A stretch of 64,000 bases of DNA from Strix aluco (Eukaryota > Chordata > Aves > Strigiformes > Strigidae): positions 5,022,001 through 5,086,000 of the forward strand of contig NC_133958.1 in the NCBI RefSeq assembly GCF_031877795.1, written 5' to 3'. The notes beneath the pieces are model-generated. The model made no database searches. It was not told where the DNA came from and worked only from the letters and a program-made list of their open reading frames with translations. Made by a program: the position numbers and the translations under genes. Position 1 is the first letter of the stretch, and every line of letters starts with the position of its first letter. This document shows positions 30,201 through 42,800 of the stretch, in pieces.

Positions 30201-30931
30201 AAGGAAAAAAGGGGAGATTTTAGCAAACCTCATCCTTGGCACAACCAGCCCAGGAAGGGGCTCAGGGCCGCACCCTGGGGCATGGCAGGGGGGGGGCCCG
30301 GGAACACCCCTGTGCCCCACGGACCTCCGTGAGCGGGGGCAAAACGTCCCTGGGGAGGGGGTATTGCTGGAGGGGTGCGAGGTCTCAGCGTTGTGGGTCA
30401 GGGCAGGGGACACCCGGGAGGTGACGGTGGCTTGGCCAGGGCACGTTGCCACTAGATGGTGCTGCCAGGCTGGGAGGAGGAGGAGGAGGAGGAGGAAGGC
30501 AGGGCCCTGCCAGCAGCGTCCCAGCGTGACTGACGATGTCCTTGGCCACCAGCCCCTTGCCCTTGGCCACCAGCCCCTGTGTGTCTTCCCTGGGCGGAGG
30601 GCTCCCCACTGCCAATCCCCCAGCACCCTGCCCATGGCCCCCAGCACCCTGCCAACCCCCAGCACTCTGACCATGGCCCCCAGCCACCCTGCTCTATGCT
30701 CCCAGCACTCTGACCATGGCCCCCAGCACCCTTTCAACCCCCCAGCACCCTGTCCATGGCCCCCAGCATGCTGCTCTATGCCCCCAGCACCCTGCTCTAT
30801 GCCCCCAGCACCCTGATAACCCCCCAGCACCCTGACAACCCACAGCACCCCCACTCTATACCCCCAGCACCCTGCCCACAGCCCCCAGCACCCTGCTCAT
30901 GGCCCCCCCTTACCTTCTGCAATCTTTCCAT
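27232..30931 (-). CDS. DMTN: Dematin actin-binding protein (villin headpiece)
   Basis: Actin-bundling protein of the erythrocyte membrane skeleton. Fifteen coding exons, 401 residues. From the start: 30914-30931 (MERLQK), 30122-30196, 29780-29935, 29622-29666, 29374-29482, 29168-29224, 28930-29082, 28721-28830, 28528-28633, 28297-28361, 28139-28187, 27912-27919, 27624-27683, 27450-27530, 27232-27345. Seen: [36 protein letters not shown], the long block from [14 protein letters not shown] to [28 protein letters not shown], and the C-terminal headpiece ending ELKKKAFLF. One exon is only 8 nt. The human PKA-site serine three residues from the end is Phe here. A 15-bp tandem duplication straddles the stop (27217-27246). 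Untranslated 5' exons must lie upstream, since an acceptor (30935/30936) sits 4 bases before the ATG. Confidence 0.95.
30590..30905. repeat. Short CCCCAGCACCCTG repeat in DMTN intron 1
   Basis: Some fifteen imperfect units around CCCCAGCACCCTG, some spaced by CTCTATGC or CCATGGC, immediately upstream of coding exon 2 side of the intron. A second small array (GGAGCTGGCAGGGGTGCAGG, three units) is at 28395-28490 in a later DMTN intron. Confidence 0.8.
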
Positions 30932-30935
30932 TCAG

Positions 30936-33900
30936 CTGCGGGGCCGGAGGGGCTGTGTCAGTCACAGGGTCCTGCATGGGGACAGCGGGGGGTTGTGGGG
31001 CACTGCCAGGGTGGGCACGGAGCACCCCGAGGTGCCCGAGGGCAGTGGGGCTGGGCAGAGCCCAGCAACCCCCCCATGCACCAGACCCTAACGTGACATG
31101 AGGCTGGCACAGCCCCGCTGTCACACGTGCTGGCAGCAGGACAGGCTTGCCAGGTGATGTCACCGTCCCCAGGGTGGCCGAAAGGCTCCGGGATCTGCCC
31201 CGGGGCTGGGGAGAGGCTCTGGGGCACGCCAGACCCCCACTCACCGCTGCCTCTGTGGCTCCACATCCCTCTGGGTGCTAACACCGGGCTGGGGCTCGGG
31301 TGCTGCCTCTGCAACGGGAGACGGAGAGAGGTGACAGCGGCTGGCGGGGACGACAACGGTGTGAAACTCAACCTTGTCCTCCCGCCGTCACCCTGCAAAA
31401 CCTCCCCTCCCTGTCCCGGTGCCCGCAGCGCCCTGCCCTGCTGCGTGCCGCCCCCGCCCGTGCTGCCCGCCGGCCCCGCTGCCCGGTGGCTGCTGACGAG
31501 GGCTGGCAAGCGGAGCAGAGGTAATGAAGCCCTTTGTCCCCCGACAGCGAGTGGCCTCGAGAAGGCTCCAGCGGCAGCGGGACGGGCGTGCTGCGCTCAG
31601 CCCCTGCCCCGCAGCCCCCGGGCCTGAGCCCTCCCTGTGCTTTAAACCCACAATGCCACACACAAAGGGGAAAATTCCCCATTCTCCTCAAAACTTCTCC
31701 TTTCAGAGGGGAGGGCGTTGGGGAAACCTCGTGCAATCCAGGCAACAACAGCAACAGCAGCGCGGAGCCCTCCAGCCTTGAAGTTCCCCCCCCCCACCTC
31801 CAGCAACCTGTCCATAAGGTTGGGGAGGTGCCACCGCTTCTGGGGACCCCCAAACCCACCCAGCGCGGGCGCAGAGCCCATCCCTGCGGGATGCGGAGAT
31901 GGAAAAGGACCAGACAAAGCCCGGAGCATCCTCCGGCTGCCAGCAGCCGGCCCGGCACGAGGCACAACCCTTGGGCTCGCTCCAACGAGGGTCGAGCCGG
32001 GACGAGGAGGCTCTGCCGCGCTTGAGCCGCTCCACGCAAGCATCATCCTTCCTTTGAGCCCACAAATAACCCCCAGCTTTGCCACCCACCCCCTCGCACC
32101 CACACCCAGCACCTCCCAAGGGTCTGCAGGACCCGGTGCTGGTGGGACAGGCACCCTGGGATCGTCCCCGAGGGCGGCACAAGGCGGCATTGTCTGGGCA
32201 AGCGTTGCCCGCCCCGCGCACCCATGAGCTCACACTTTCCAGCGGCAGAGCCAGGGCAGCCCCCCACGGCCCTGGGGGGGACACGGGTGGGCTGGGGACG
32301 AGGCGGTGGGGCCGCAGTGGCACAGGGAGGTGGCGGCGAGCAGATGGATGAGATAGCAAATGGCAGGAGGCAGAGGAAGCGGCGGAGGCCGGCGGGGAGG
32401 GTGGGTGCGGGGACGGGTGGATGCGGATGCTGGCGGGGAAGGAAAACAAGCCGGAGCCAGGGGTGCGGAGAGAGGCACAAGCAGCTCCAGCACCACGTCC
32501 CGTCCCCCCCCCCTCCCCGGCCGGGGGACGCGGGGACACGTTATCTGGGCGCAGACGGCGAGCCACCGCCCCGATGGTAGCCGCTCTCCCCATGGCAACC
32601 TCCAATCTTCCCGGCAGGTCGCCCGCACGCTCGCCGAGATAAGGCCGGCCTGGCGTGTTGTTTGGGATTTTCCTGGCCAGGAGGGCGAGGGGGAGTGGGG
32701 TGGGGTAACGCTGTACCCCCCTCCCGGGGCGATGCTGTACCTGCGGTGTTTCGCCGGAGCTGGGGGGAGAAAGGTGCTGGGCAAGGATACGCGGGAAGAG
32801 GAAAAGCGAGGGATGGACAGACAGACCTCGTGCTGGCGGGGGCTTGCTGGGCTGCAGGGGTGCTGGCCCCCCCCGCTGCGCCGTGGGGAGGGCTGCTGCT
32901 GCAGCGGGAAGAGGCCAGTTCCCTCCTCCCCACCCCGAGGAAATCCGGATTTGAATTTTCGCAGCCGTCAAAGCCATCAGCGCCCGGGCCAGGGGCCAGC
33001 CTGCGCGAACCCCCTCGCCCCGGCAGGGGAGGGAAGCGGGCAGGGACCCCCAGCCTTCCTCCCCTCTCCCTCCTCCTCCTCCTCACTGCCTGCCTTGTCC
33101 TTGTCACGGTGCTGGGCACGGACACCCTGTCGCTCCCACCGCTGTCCCAGCTCCCTGCCAGCAGTGGAAGGGGGGGGATACAGCGGGGTCACAAGTTCCC
33201 CAAACAGACGGTTCCCGCCAGCCCTGGGAACTGCGTCCGGTGCTTCCCAGCCCAGCTCGGCCTCCTCCTCCTCCTCCTCCTCCTCCTCCTCCTCCTCCTC
33301 CTCCTTCTCCTCCCATCACACACCCCAAAACCACACATGACAGGAGAGGCACCGAGCATCCTCCCCGCCTCGCCGGGGGAAACCGAGGCACCGCCGCACG
33401 CAGGGGCCCCACCGGCAACTCGATCGCGGCGGGGCCAAGCCAACAGGGAGCACGTGGGTCCCCGACCCACATCTCACTGGTGTCCGGTTCCTCCTTTGTC
33501 CTGTTTCTGGCACTTTCCCTCCCCGCTGGAGCATCACCCGGCAGAGGGGAGTGACCCTTTGGCTACTGACAGCCCATGGCTTCCGTGCCATCGCGCCCTG
33601 CCCATCTGAGGGACACCTTGGTGGCCTTAAAAGCCACCAGCTGGCCCCTGGGATCTTTCCATCCCATGAGGCAGAGGGTGCACCCTGCCCACATCCCCTT
33701 CTGCGGACACAGGGCTGCTCCGTGCCTCAGTTTCCCTGGCTCAGGGCAGGGATCCACAGGATCTGGGCCAACCCAGCTCCTCTCCTGGCCCCCAGCCCTG
33801 CCAGGAGGCTCCAAGCCCCCCAACAAGTTTGGAGGGGGGATGCGTGACACTGGCCTTAAAGCTCTGGGATGGGGGGGGTCCATGCCTGGCCCCCCCCCCC

Positions 33901-36900
33901 TTCCCCGATGGCCATGTCACAGCCTGCTTCGGGCAGCGGCTCACGTGGTGCGTAATCTGGGATTAAAATGGGATTAGCCCGCTCATCCCGCACGTGGAGG
34001 CGCCGGGAGGGACCCGGTGAGGGTCTGGTGGTACCTCCCGGTCCCCAAAAACCCCCCTCGACAGCTCTGTTGGCCCTAGGCATGGCCCTGCGGGGTGTCT
34101 TGCATCGAGCACCCCGCGGTGGCGGGGTCCTGGGTACCCCGAAGATGGGCGTGGGGTCACCACAGCGAGGCACCCACCTGGCAGGACACCGGGCAGGGGG
34201 ACGCGGCCGAGGTGGCAGCTGGTGGCCCAGGTCTTCCCGGGAGAGGCTGGGCTTAGCCCTGCCTGGCCACCGACCCCGCACACCCGCAGCCACAAGCTGA
34301 CCCCCCACCCTGCCCCAGGAGATGGCCAAGAGCTGGGGGGGCTGAGCTTTGCACCGCGGTTTTGCACACACCCACCCCCCCCCCTCACCGATGCTCCGCT
34401 GCAGCGGGACGATGGGAGTTTGGCCCCTTGGTGTGTTGTCAGTGGGGCTGGATGGGGCCAGGAGGAGCAGGGGGGGGCTCCAAAATCCCATAGTGAGACC
34501 CTGACTGCCACGGCCCCACCACGTTGCACACAGGGAGCATCAAACCCCATCACTGCCTGTGCTTGGGGGCAGTGGGATGGGGGTGCCCCCCCTTCCCACC
34601 AGCAGCAGCGCTGAGACCCCACAAACTCGGTCCATGAGTGGGGCTGGGATGCTCTGAGCTCCGCAGGGAAGGAGGACAGGGGATGGCCCCGCTGGGGGGG
34701 TGTCCCGGGACGGGGAGGGGTTTGTAGGGTGAAGTGGGGTGCTGGGAGCATGGTGCCGGTGCGGAGGGGACGCGGGTGGGAGCCTGGGGAGGGGTAACCC
34801 CCCCCCTCGGCGATGGAGCCCATGTCCCTGCCCCAGGTCACCGCCCTTCCCATCCCCGTGGCCCCCCCGGCACGGGCGGCTGGTTTTGCAGCGCTGGGAG
34901 AGGGGGGAGCATGACCACAGCCCCCAGAGAAGATGGGGGACAAGATTTGGGGCTGTCCCCGCCCCCCCCCCCCCCCAAGAAGCAGGGGCTACGCAGAGCC
35001 AGGGGAGGGGGAGCAGCAGTACCAAAGGCGACGGGCAAGCGAAGGGCGGCTGATGCCAACCGCGATGAACCGGCCCCCCCAGACCCCCCCGCGCGGCTGT
35101 GCGTTCCCACCCGTGGCCACCTCCCTCCCCGCCACGGAGCCACCCTGGCCACTCACCTAGAAACGGGGAGACCGCAATCCCTCCAGCCGTGGGGAGCTGG
35201 GGTGGGGGTGAGGGGTCACCCTTGGCTTTCTCTGCTTGCCAGGCCACCAAATTACCCCGTGGGTTGCCGGGCCAGCTGCCCTGGCTGCGGCCGAGCCCCC
35301 GCCGGCACGCTGCGACGCGCATCCGAGAGCGTGACAAGCGTGCGAGCGTATCTCCTAGCCCCAGCCCCGTGGCCTGGCCACCCGCCGAACCGATAACACA
35401 GCCTGGGTGCCGGGTAGGGCGTACGCGGGTGGGTGGGTGGGTGGGGGGGGTGCGTGGGGGGGGGTGGGTGCTGCTCTCCCCACCTCTGCTGCTGGCTCAG
35501 TCCCTTTCCCAACAAGAGGAGAATTAGCCGGCATCATGACGAAGCAGTATTCGCGCTCGCTCCCGCTCGCTTCCCCGGCACAAAGAGGGAGGAAAACATC
35601 AATAAACCCGCCTGTCAGAAACAGCCCGGGCGCTGCTGGGGGTCCCCAGCACCCCCTTTTTCCAGCTGCTGCTGCAAATGGGGGACGCAGCTACGGATGG
35701 CATCCCCTGCCCCCCCCTTCCCCACCCTGCCTCCGACTGGGGTTTTGGCACCCCCCGAGCCCCGTAGCTGGGGGGCTGAGCACCCCACGGTGCGTGGGCT
35801 GAGCTGTGGTGTGGTGGGTGAGGATGGCACCCCCACCTGCCATCTGGCTTTATCCCCAGCGTGGGTTTGGGGGTGCTCCCAGCGCAGCACCCACCCCTCG
35901 CTGCCCCGGGAGGGGAAACAGGGCTGGAATTTCCATCTCCGGGGCCAACAGAGCCCAGCGGGGGGCCAGGGAGGTGCTAAAAATCAATCCCTGATCCCTG
36001 CAGGTGCTGTCAGGGAGAGCCTGGAGCACCCCGACCCCCCCAGCTCTTTTAGGGGGGGGGGGGCCACGGTCCAGCCCCTACACTGGGGCAGAGCCCCCAA
36101 AGCTGGGCTGGGGCAGGGCAGGGAGGCTTCAGCCACCCCTGATCCCCCAGAACCCCTTGGGACGGGGTGGGGGGGGCCTGGCCCAGGCAATACGGAACCG
36201 GTGCCACGGTCGGACCCCCCCGGAGGTGGTGGAGTGTGTGGGGGGGCTGCGTTGGTGCCGCAGCGCCGGGAGCCGGCGTCTATTCCTGGCTCAGTGTGTG
36301 GGAGAGCTGCTTGGTGACAGCAGCTCCATTTCTGGGTCCCCTCCCCGGCTCGGAGCCGTTTGCTGCCTCAGTTTCCCTCCTGGCTCAAGCGAGGGCCGCT
36401 GGACCCCCTGGGTGCACATCTGGGGGGGATGCACGCGCAAGGGTGCACATCTGGAGGGGACACGCACACCTAAGGGTGCACATCTGGGGGGATGCACGCT
36501 CCGGGGGCGGACACGCACCCCCACACCCTTTGGTGCCAGGACCAGCCTGGCTCGTCCGACCAAGAGCATCACGGCCTCGGCCCCCTGATGCCCCCACGCT
36601 AAAGGGGCTTCACCGACCCCAGCCCCCCCCTCCCGGGGGGGGGGGGCCGTGCCCATGAATAATCGAGGCTGTGGCTGCCTCCCCCACACTAACCCAGTTT
36701 CTCAAGCATGAAGACAACCGCGGCGGCTGCCACCTGCGCCCGGGGCTGCTGAACCGGCCGTGACACCCACCGTGAGCTCAGCACCCCCCCGCTTCCACCC
36801 CGCCGCCGCGCTCAGCACCCCGGGGGTGCCCGGAGGGAGGGAGGAGTTTGGAAACGCACCAGCCGGGCACCGCGCACCCACGCGGGCACCCACCGAAAGC

Positions 36901-39010
36901 CAAGCCCGGGGCCCCCCCTCCGTGTGCCAGCGGCCCCGCAGGGTCACCCCTCACCCCGGTGATGCCCTTCAAAGCCAGTCCCAAGGCAGCTGCCGGTCCC
37001 CTGCCAGAGGGGGGCTGCTGGGGGGGGGGTGGGGGGAGAGATGGGGTGTGGGGGCAGGGGGGAGCGGGGCCCTACCTTCAAGGGAGCCCATGGCCCGCTG
37101 CAGGCAGGTCTGCCTGTCCGCCGGGAGCCATGCCTGCGCCGAGCATCCCCTCCCCTGCGCCGCACGGCACGTTGCTACAGCGACCGCCTCCCGCCGCAAC
37201 CGAGCGATGGAGGATGTGCAGGAGCATCCTTCGGCCTCGCCGGGCGATGGAGGATGTGCAGGAGCATCTTTCAGCCTCAGTGGGTGATGGAGGATGTGCA
37301 GGAGCATCCTTCAGCTTCACCAGGTGACGGAGGATGTGTCAGGAGCATCCTTCAGCCTCAGTGGGTGATGGAGGATGTGCAGGAGCATCCTTCAGCTTCA
37401 CCAGGTGATGGAGGATGTGCAGGAGCATCCTTTGGCCTCACCACCCTGTGGGATGGGGGTGAGGACCCTTCCTGCAGCCCCAAGGAGGTCACAGCCCCCG
37501 CACCCCTCTGCGAGGCACCTGCCCGACCCAAAATTGTCCCCGCTGCCCCACCGCAGGGCTGCTGGGTTTGCAGGGGACATCACCCCGGAGGAGCCGGTGG
37601 CCAACAGCCCTGCGAGGGGTGTCCTGGCTATGTCCTGTGTCCCCAGGGGCCACCAGCCCAGTGATGCTCCTAGTCCAGATGATGGGAGCCCTGTGTCAGG
37701 ACTGGGAGACCATTGGGGTGCGAGAACCCTGGGGCTGGGGGTGGCAGAGGGGTGGGGGGCTGGCACCCATCCCCTCTGCAGCGAGGGGGTTGCTCCGGGG
37801 TCACGGCTCAGGGGAGCTGCCCTGGCTGGCTGCACAGCCCCCCCCGAGCCCCCCCCGCCGAGCCCGCCAGAGAGCAAAGCCTTGGGAAAAGCTGGGCACG
37901 CTGCGGCAGGGCGAGACACCCTCCAGTGCACTTTCTGCACAGAGGACATTCCTGTCCCCACCTCCGCCCCCCGCCCCAGGTCTCACCTCAAAAAACAAGA
38001 AAGAAGCAGTGTGAGGTTTTTTTTTTCTTCCCTGGCCATAATTAAAAAGGACTCACCCTTCCGAGCCCTTTCTATCCCGGGAGGTCGAGAAGAAAGAGAG
38101 GGGAGGAAGGGGAAAACCCTGAAAGAAAAGAGAGGAAGGGCTTGGGAAGGAGAAGAGAAGGGGGGGTGAAAAAAAAGGGACGGGGAAAAATTAAAGCGGA
38201 GATTACACAAAGGGAACTCCTCTACCTTTGAAGCTTTGGCTAAATTGGGGAGGGGGCGGTGGGGACAGGGAGGGTCCGGACCCAGTCGGCCCCTTTCTCA
38301 AAGCCCTCTCCTTTCAAGAATGTCTCAAATTCCTGCGGAAACAAGGAGCCGGGGCTGTGGGGCCGAAGGAAACGGGAGGGGAAAAAAAAAAATTACCCCG
38401 GCCGCTCGGCTAATTCCCTCCCGCCACACCTGGGCAGGCAGCGCCGGGCGCATTGTTCGGCCGTAATTGCTGGGTGTTGCATTTCTCTTCTGCTTTAAAG
38501 CTTCATTTAACTCAAACTGTTATAATTTTCTCCCTGCTGCCCCCCCCAGCCGTGCTCCCCCCCTCCCTGTATTATGCTGGCAGGGCTTTGTAGGGGCTGG
38601 GTGAGCCCCGGTTAGGGGATTACATCCTCCCCGCCGTCCGGCTGCCACCTCCCAGGGCATTGTCAGAGGGGAAAGCAATTATGGGCAGGGGGGGACGGCA
38701 CGGGGCTGGGGGCACCGAGCTCGGGGCTGGGGGGGGGTCACCCTGACCGGTGGCTGCCGCGGGGTGTGCGAGCCGGTGGCCCCCCGGTGCTGGGTACCAT
38801 GCCAAGGGTGATGCCCGGACCCCCAGGATGCCACAGACACCCCCAGGACACGGAGCAGGGGGACACAGACAGGGATGGGGACACGGGGAGGCCCCTGCGG
38901 TGGCCGCCACCACCCTCCTGCCATGGGGTGCTGGGTGCCCCCTCATCCCAGCGGGCACAAAGCCTTGGCACGGCAAGGAAAACTCCCCCAGGCCCCATCA
39001 GTCTAGACAC
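30936..39010. other. 8-kb non-coding interval upstream of DMTN and downstream of FGF17
   Basis: No coding exon recognised. It should hold the DMTN untranslated exons and promoters. Contents seen: GATA motifs at 32351-32643; a (CTC)n run at 33262-33305; three TAATCC-type motifs at 33953-33976; a G-rich GGGTGGGTGG run near 35430-35470; a roughly 30-bp repeat (GGGTGCACATCTGGGG) at 36410-36500; a minisatellite at 37204-37440; a possible - strand exon ending TTGAAG|GTAGGG at 37077/37078; an AT-rich island at 38000-38550. Confidence 0.6.
37204..37440. repeat. About 33-bp minisatellite upstream of DMTN
   Basis: Six or seven units of GATGGAGGATGTGCAGGAGC followed by ATCCTTCAGCCTCAC-type spacers. No gene overlaps. 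Confidence 0.9.
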
Positions 39011-39015
39011 TCACT

Positions 39016-39021
39016 TTTATT
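39016..39021 (-). terminator. FGF17: FGF17 polyadenylation signal
   Basis: TTTATT on + is AATAAA on -, about 810 bases past the FGF17 stop; the region 39005-39180 is AT-rich, as expected for the end of a 3' UTR. Confidence 0.6.
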
Positions 39022-39832
39022 TGCCTTGGGGTTTCCTCCTTTACACAAATAAACTCCAAAGTCTAAGTGTTTAGGCCTAAAACTGACTCGTAAAGGAAAC
39101 AGCAGAGCTTGTAAAAAAACCACAAAAACAACCAATCAAAACAAATAAAAACAACCTAAAGGCAGTTTCTCTTTGGCCAGCAGAGCCTGGTGGGCACCCA
39201 CCCATGTCCCCACGCCTCTGGCACCCCGGTGCCACCAGGACAGGGCACAGACCCCCCCTCCAATAAATAACGCAGAGACCCCACAGCCACGGGGATACAA
39301 GTGCTGGCCCCGGGGTCTGCTTGCCCGGGCTCCCCCCGGCCTCCACCTCCCCTCGGGGGCTGCGCAGACAGACGGACGGACGGACAGACCCCCTCACCCT
39401 TGCAGCATCCCGCTGAGCCCAGGGCTGGGCTCTCTGTCCCGCAGTCTCGTGGCCGGTGCCAACTCCATCCCCGTCAGCAAGAGCCGTGTCCGTGGGGGAC
39501 AGGAACGTGTCTGGGTGGTGGCACGGGGACAAGTCTCCGAGGGGGTGCCAAGGGGGGGCGGGCAAAGGCACTGGGCGGTGAACGTGGGGACCAGGGGATG
39601 CTCCAGGGACGAAGGGAGCCCAGCGTGGGGCTGTAGCCACGTGCTCGTGCCCCAACCTGTTCGTGGTGCCCAAAAGGAGTATAAAAATAGAGCATCTTTA
39701 GAAAAGAAGGGGGGAAGAAACAGTGCTGGAGGGTGCCGGGAGAAGGGGCAGAGTCTGGCGAGGCTGAAGTGAGGATGAGGAGGGCAGGGCCCAGCAGCGG
39801 GGCGGGCGGGGGAGCCCAGGGGCTGCCGGGTG

Positions 39833-42800
39833 TTACGTGCGAGGGCGAGGGGCGCGGGTGCGGCGGGTGCGGCGGGTGGGCGAGGACGAGCCCACGAACT
39901 CGAACTGCTTCTGCCGCTCGGCGTTGTTGGGGAAGGGCAGCTGCCCGCGGTACAGGCGCTTGATGAAATGGGCTTCCCGCTGGTTCTGGCGGCTGCGGGA
40001 GGCTTTGCGGGGCCGGCCCTTGCGGGTGAAGGCCATGTACCAGCCCTCGTAGCGGGCGTTTTGGAAAGCCGTGTAGTTGTTCTCCAGCACGATCTCGGTG
40101 AAGATGCAATCCTTGCTCTTGCCGTTGGGCTGCGGGAGGAGGAGAGGGGGGGGCTCTTAGAACCCGCGGGGATGGGGCTGGGGGCTTGGGGATGGAGCTG
40201 GGGGCTCGGGGACGGGATCCTCGACGTGCTGCCACCCCGAAGTCCGCCCCTGCCCTGCTCACCACATCACCCACCCCGATGCGCCAGCAAGCCCAGGAGC
40301 TTCTCCTTGCAGGAGCTGGGCTGATGGAGGAGAAAAGGGACTGGCAGCTTTAAGGGGGGGCAGGGAGAGCCCCCTCCCCACTGCACCAACACAGGCCCTG
40401 TGAGTGGGGCCATGGGGACCAGCCTGGATGAGCACCCTGGCTCCAGCTGCTCAGCGGGGTGCCCGGGCTGAGCTCTGGGGACCAGGGGGTGACAGGCAGA
40501 GGGTGAGCGTGTGGGGGCCGGGACTTACTTTCCCGATGAGCTTGCCCCGCTTGCTCATGCAGATGTACTTCTCGCTCTCGGCCCCCTTGATGCGGACGCG
40601 GCTCCCGAAAGTGTCCGTCTCGACGATGAGCTTGGCTGTCAGGAAGGGGGCAAGTGTCCCACAGGGGCTGCAGCACCCCCCCCACGAGCTCCCAGCACCC
40701 AAACCACCCCTGTCCCCTTCACCCTGCTTCCATCTCACCCCCCCAGCATCCCTCCCTGTCTTTCCCTTCCCCGACGGGGCCAGGAGGACGCCGAGCCAGG
40801 GCAGAGCAGCCCTTGTCGGGGGACGCTCCCCAGCCATGATGCTAAAGAGCCTTTGTTAAAACCCAGCAGAGTCAAACCGGGTGTTTGATGAAGGGGAGAG
40901 CAACGGCCCCTTCCTCCCCTCCCCGGCACATCCTCATTGTCGGTGGTTCAATGGGTTCTCCAAGGCTAGACCGAGTCCAGCACCCGGTGGGTTAATTATC
41001 CTCGTCCTCATTGTTTCTCTACAACACAGCGGTGGCTGCAAAGGTTGGGAGCCGACACTGAAACCAATGACCCCGGCGGGCCCTGCGCTCCCGACAGCCC
41101 CCGCCTGAGCGGGCAGGGAGACCTGGAAAGGTGGGGAATCGGCCTCTCCGGGCTTTGAAAAGCCTTTCGCAAAGACCCTGGGGATGCCAGCCTGCCTTTG
41201 GCGGGGCTGGGGCGCCCATCAGCGAGGCGTCAGGGCTGGAGCTCCCCGGCAAACCCTGCGGGGAAAGGTGATGTGGCCAGGGTGGGCTCTGCCCACCGCG
41301 TATGGAGGATATTTAAGAGGCTGATCAGGTGATTCTCCTCCAGGAAGAGTTGCCTCTCGCACATCGGGAAGGGATTAGAAAGCAAAAGCCCTAAATACAG
41401 GGCTTATAAATGGTGTGTGGTGTCGGAGAAACGCGTGATTTGTGGAAGTTTTGAGGTCAGGGCTGCCTGGTTGGGAGCCGTGCTCTCGCAGGAGCTATCC
41501 ACAGGATTTTGGGGTATGAAACCAGCCGGCTGGGGCAAATAAAACCTCCCTGCACCCTCCATTCCCTCTGCCAAACTCCAGGAAGAGACATTTCCCCGTC
41601 TTTTTCCAGCCCTTGCCTGGACGCAGTTATCCCGTGTTGGGGATAAACCCCCCGGGGAGCAGGCAGCCCCTTACCGAACTTGTTGCCATCCTCGGCGGTG
41701 GCGGTGATCCTTTTGCCGTTCACCTGGACGTGCTTGCCACTGGTCCGGCTGTAGAGCTGGTACTCCCTGATCTGCCGGCGGCTCAGCTGGTCGGTCATGG
41801 CACCCTGGTCCCTCACATACTGGTTAAAATTAGGAGACGGTTGATTCTCCCCCTTTGTTTACAAAGGGAAAAATAAAATCAATTTGTTTTGGAGAGCCGA
41901 CGGCAAGGGGATGGACCGGGGAGCCCGGCGGGGCGGGAGGGATGGGGCTGGCCCCGGGGATCCACCCGCCACCCCTGGCTGTGGGCGAGGAAGAGCTCCC
42001 AGCCATCATCCCCGTTGAGCAGGGATGAAGGCACCAAGCAGATGCTTTGGACCTGAGAGGACTGGCACGGCGGGTGAGGAGATGCTGGTTTGCATCCCAC
42101 GGTGGGGGGGGAGGACGCGGGTTGGATGCTCTCCCACGGGCACAACCGGCCGGTCCCTCAGGACCGGGGTCGAGCTGCGGGTCCCGGCCGTACCCCGGGG
42201 TCAGACGGACACTCGGCAGCATCGGGCAGCACCTTCTGCTCCCAGTCAGGGACTGGGGACAGGCTGGGATATGAAACACCCACCGGGTCCCTTGTAGAGG
42301 GTGGGGGGGGAGACCCACCTGGGTGTCCTAGGACAGAGCCGTCCCCTCCCAGTCCACCCCAAGCACACACCGGCCCTGGGACTGGAGGAATAAAACACCT
42401 CGTGGACCCAAACCAGTTTATGCACAAGCAGCACAAACACAGGAGGGTTATTGTATGATAATCAGCAGCTAATTACTGCAGATGAGCTGGGGAGGGGGGG
42501 ATTAGTGCTGGTGGTCAGCCCCTGTCCCCTCACCAGTCTCCAACCAGCACCTCCCAACGCGCATCTTAAGAGAAGACTTGGGTTAATCCCGGTGTAAGTG
42601 GGAAGCCGGGACTTGGGGCAGCACCACAGCTGACTGAGCCACCCAAAGGACACTGAACCTGGCTGAACCGACCCAAAAACCAGCCCCAAAAGGGCTGGGG
42701 AGGGGGGGGGGGTGTGAGCTCTAGTTTGGGGTGCGCAGCATCACCCGGGGGGACCCCACATCCCCCTGGGCTGCAGCGTCACCTCGCTGGGTGTGAAGCC

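Noticed and set aside
37078-37165. Alternative first coding exon of DMTN (MGSLEG..., - strand, donor at 37077)
   Set aside because: There is a good donor but no supporting homology and a 6-kb gap to the next exon; mentioned only as a possible exon.
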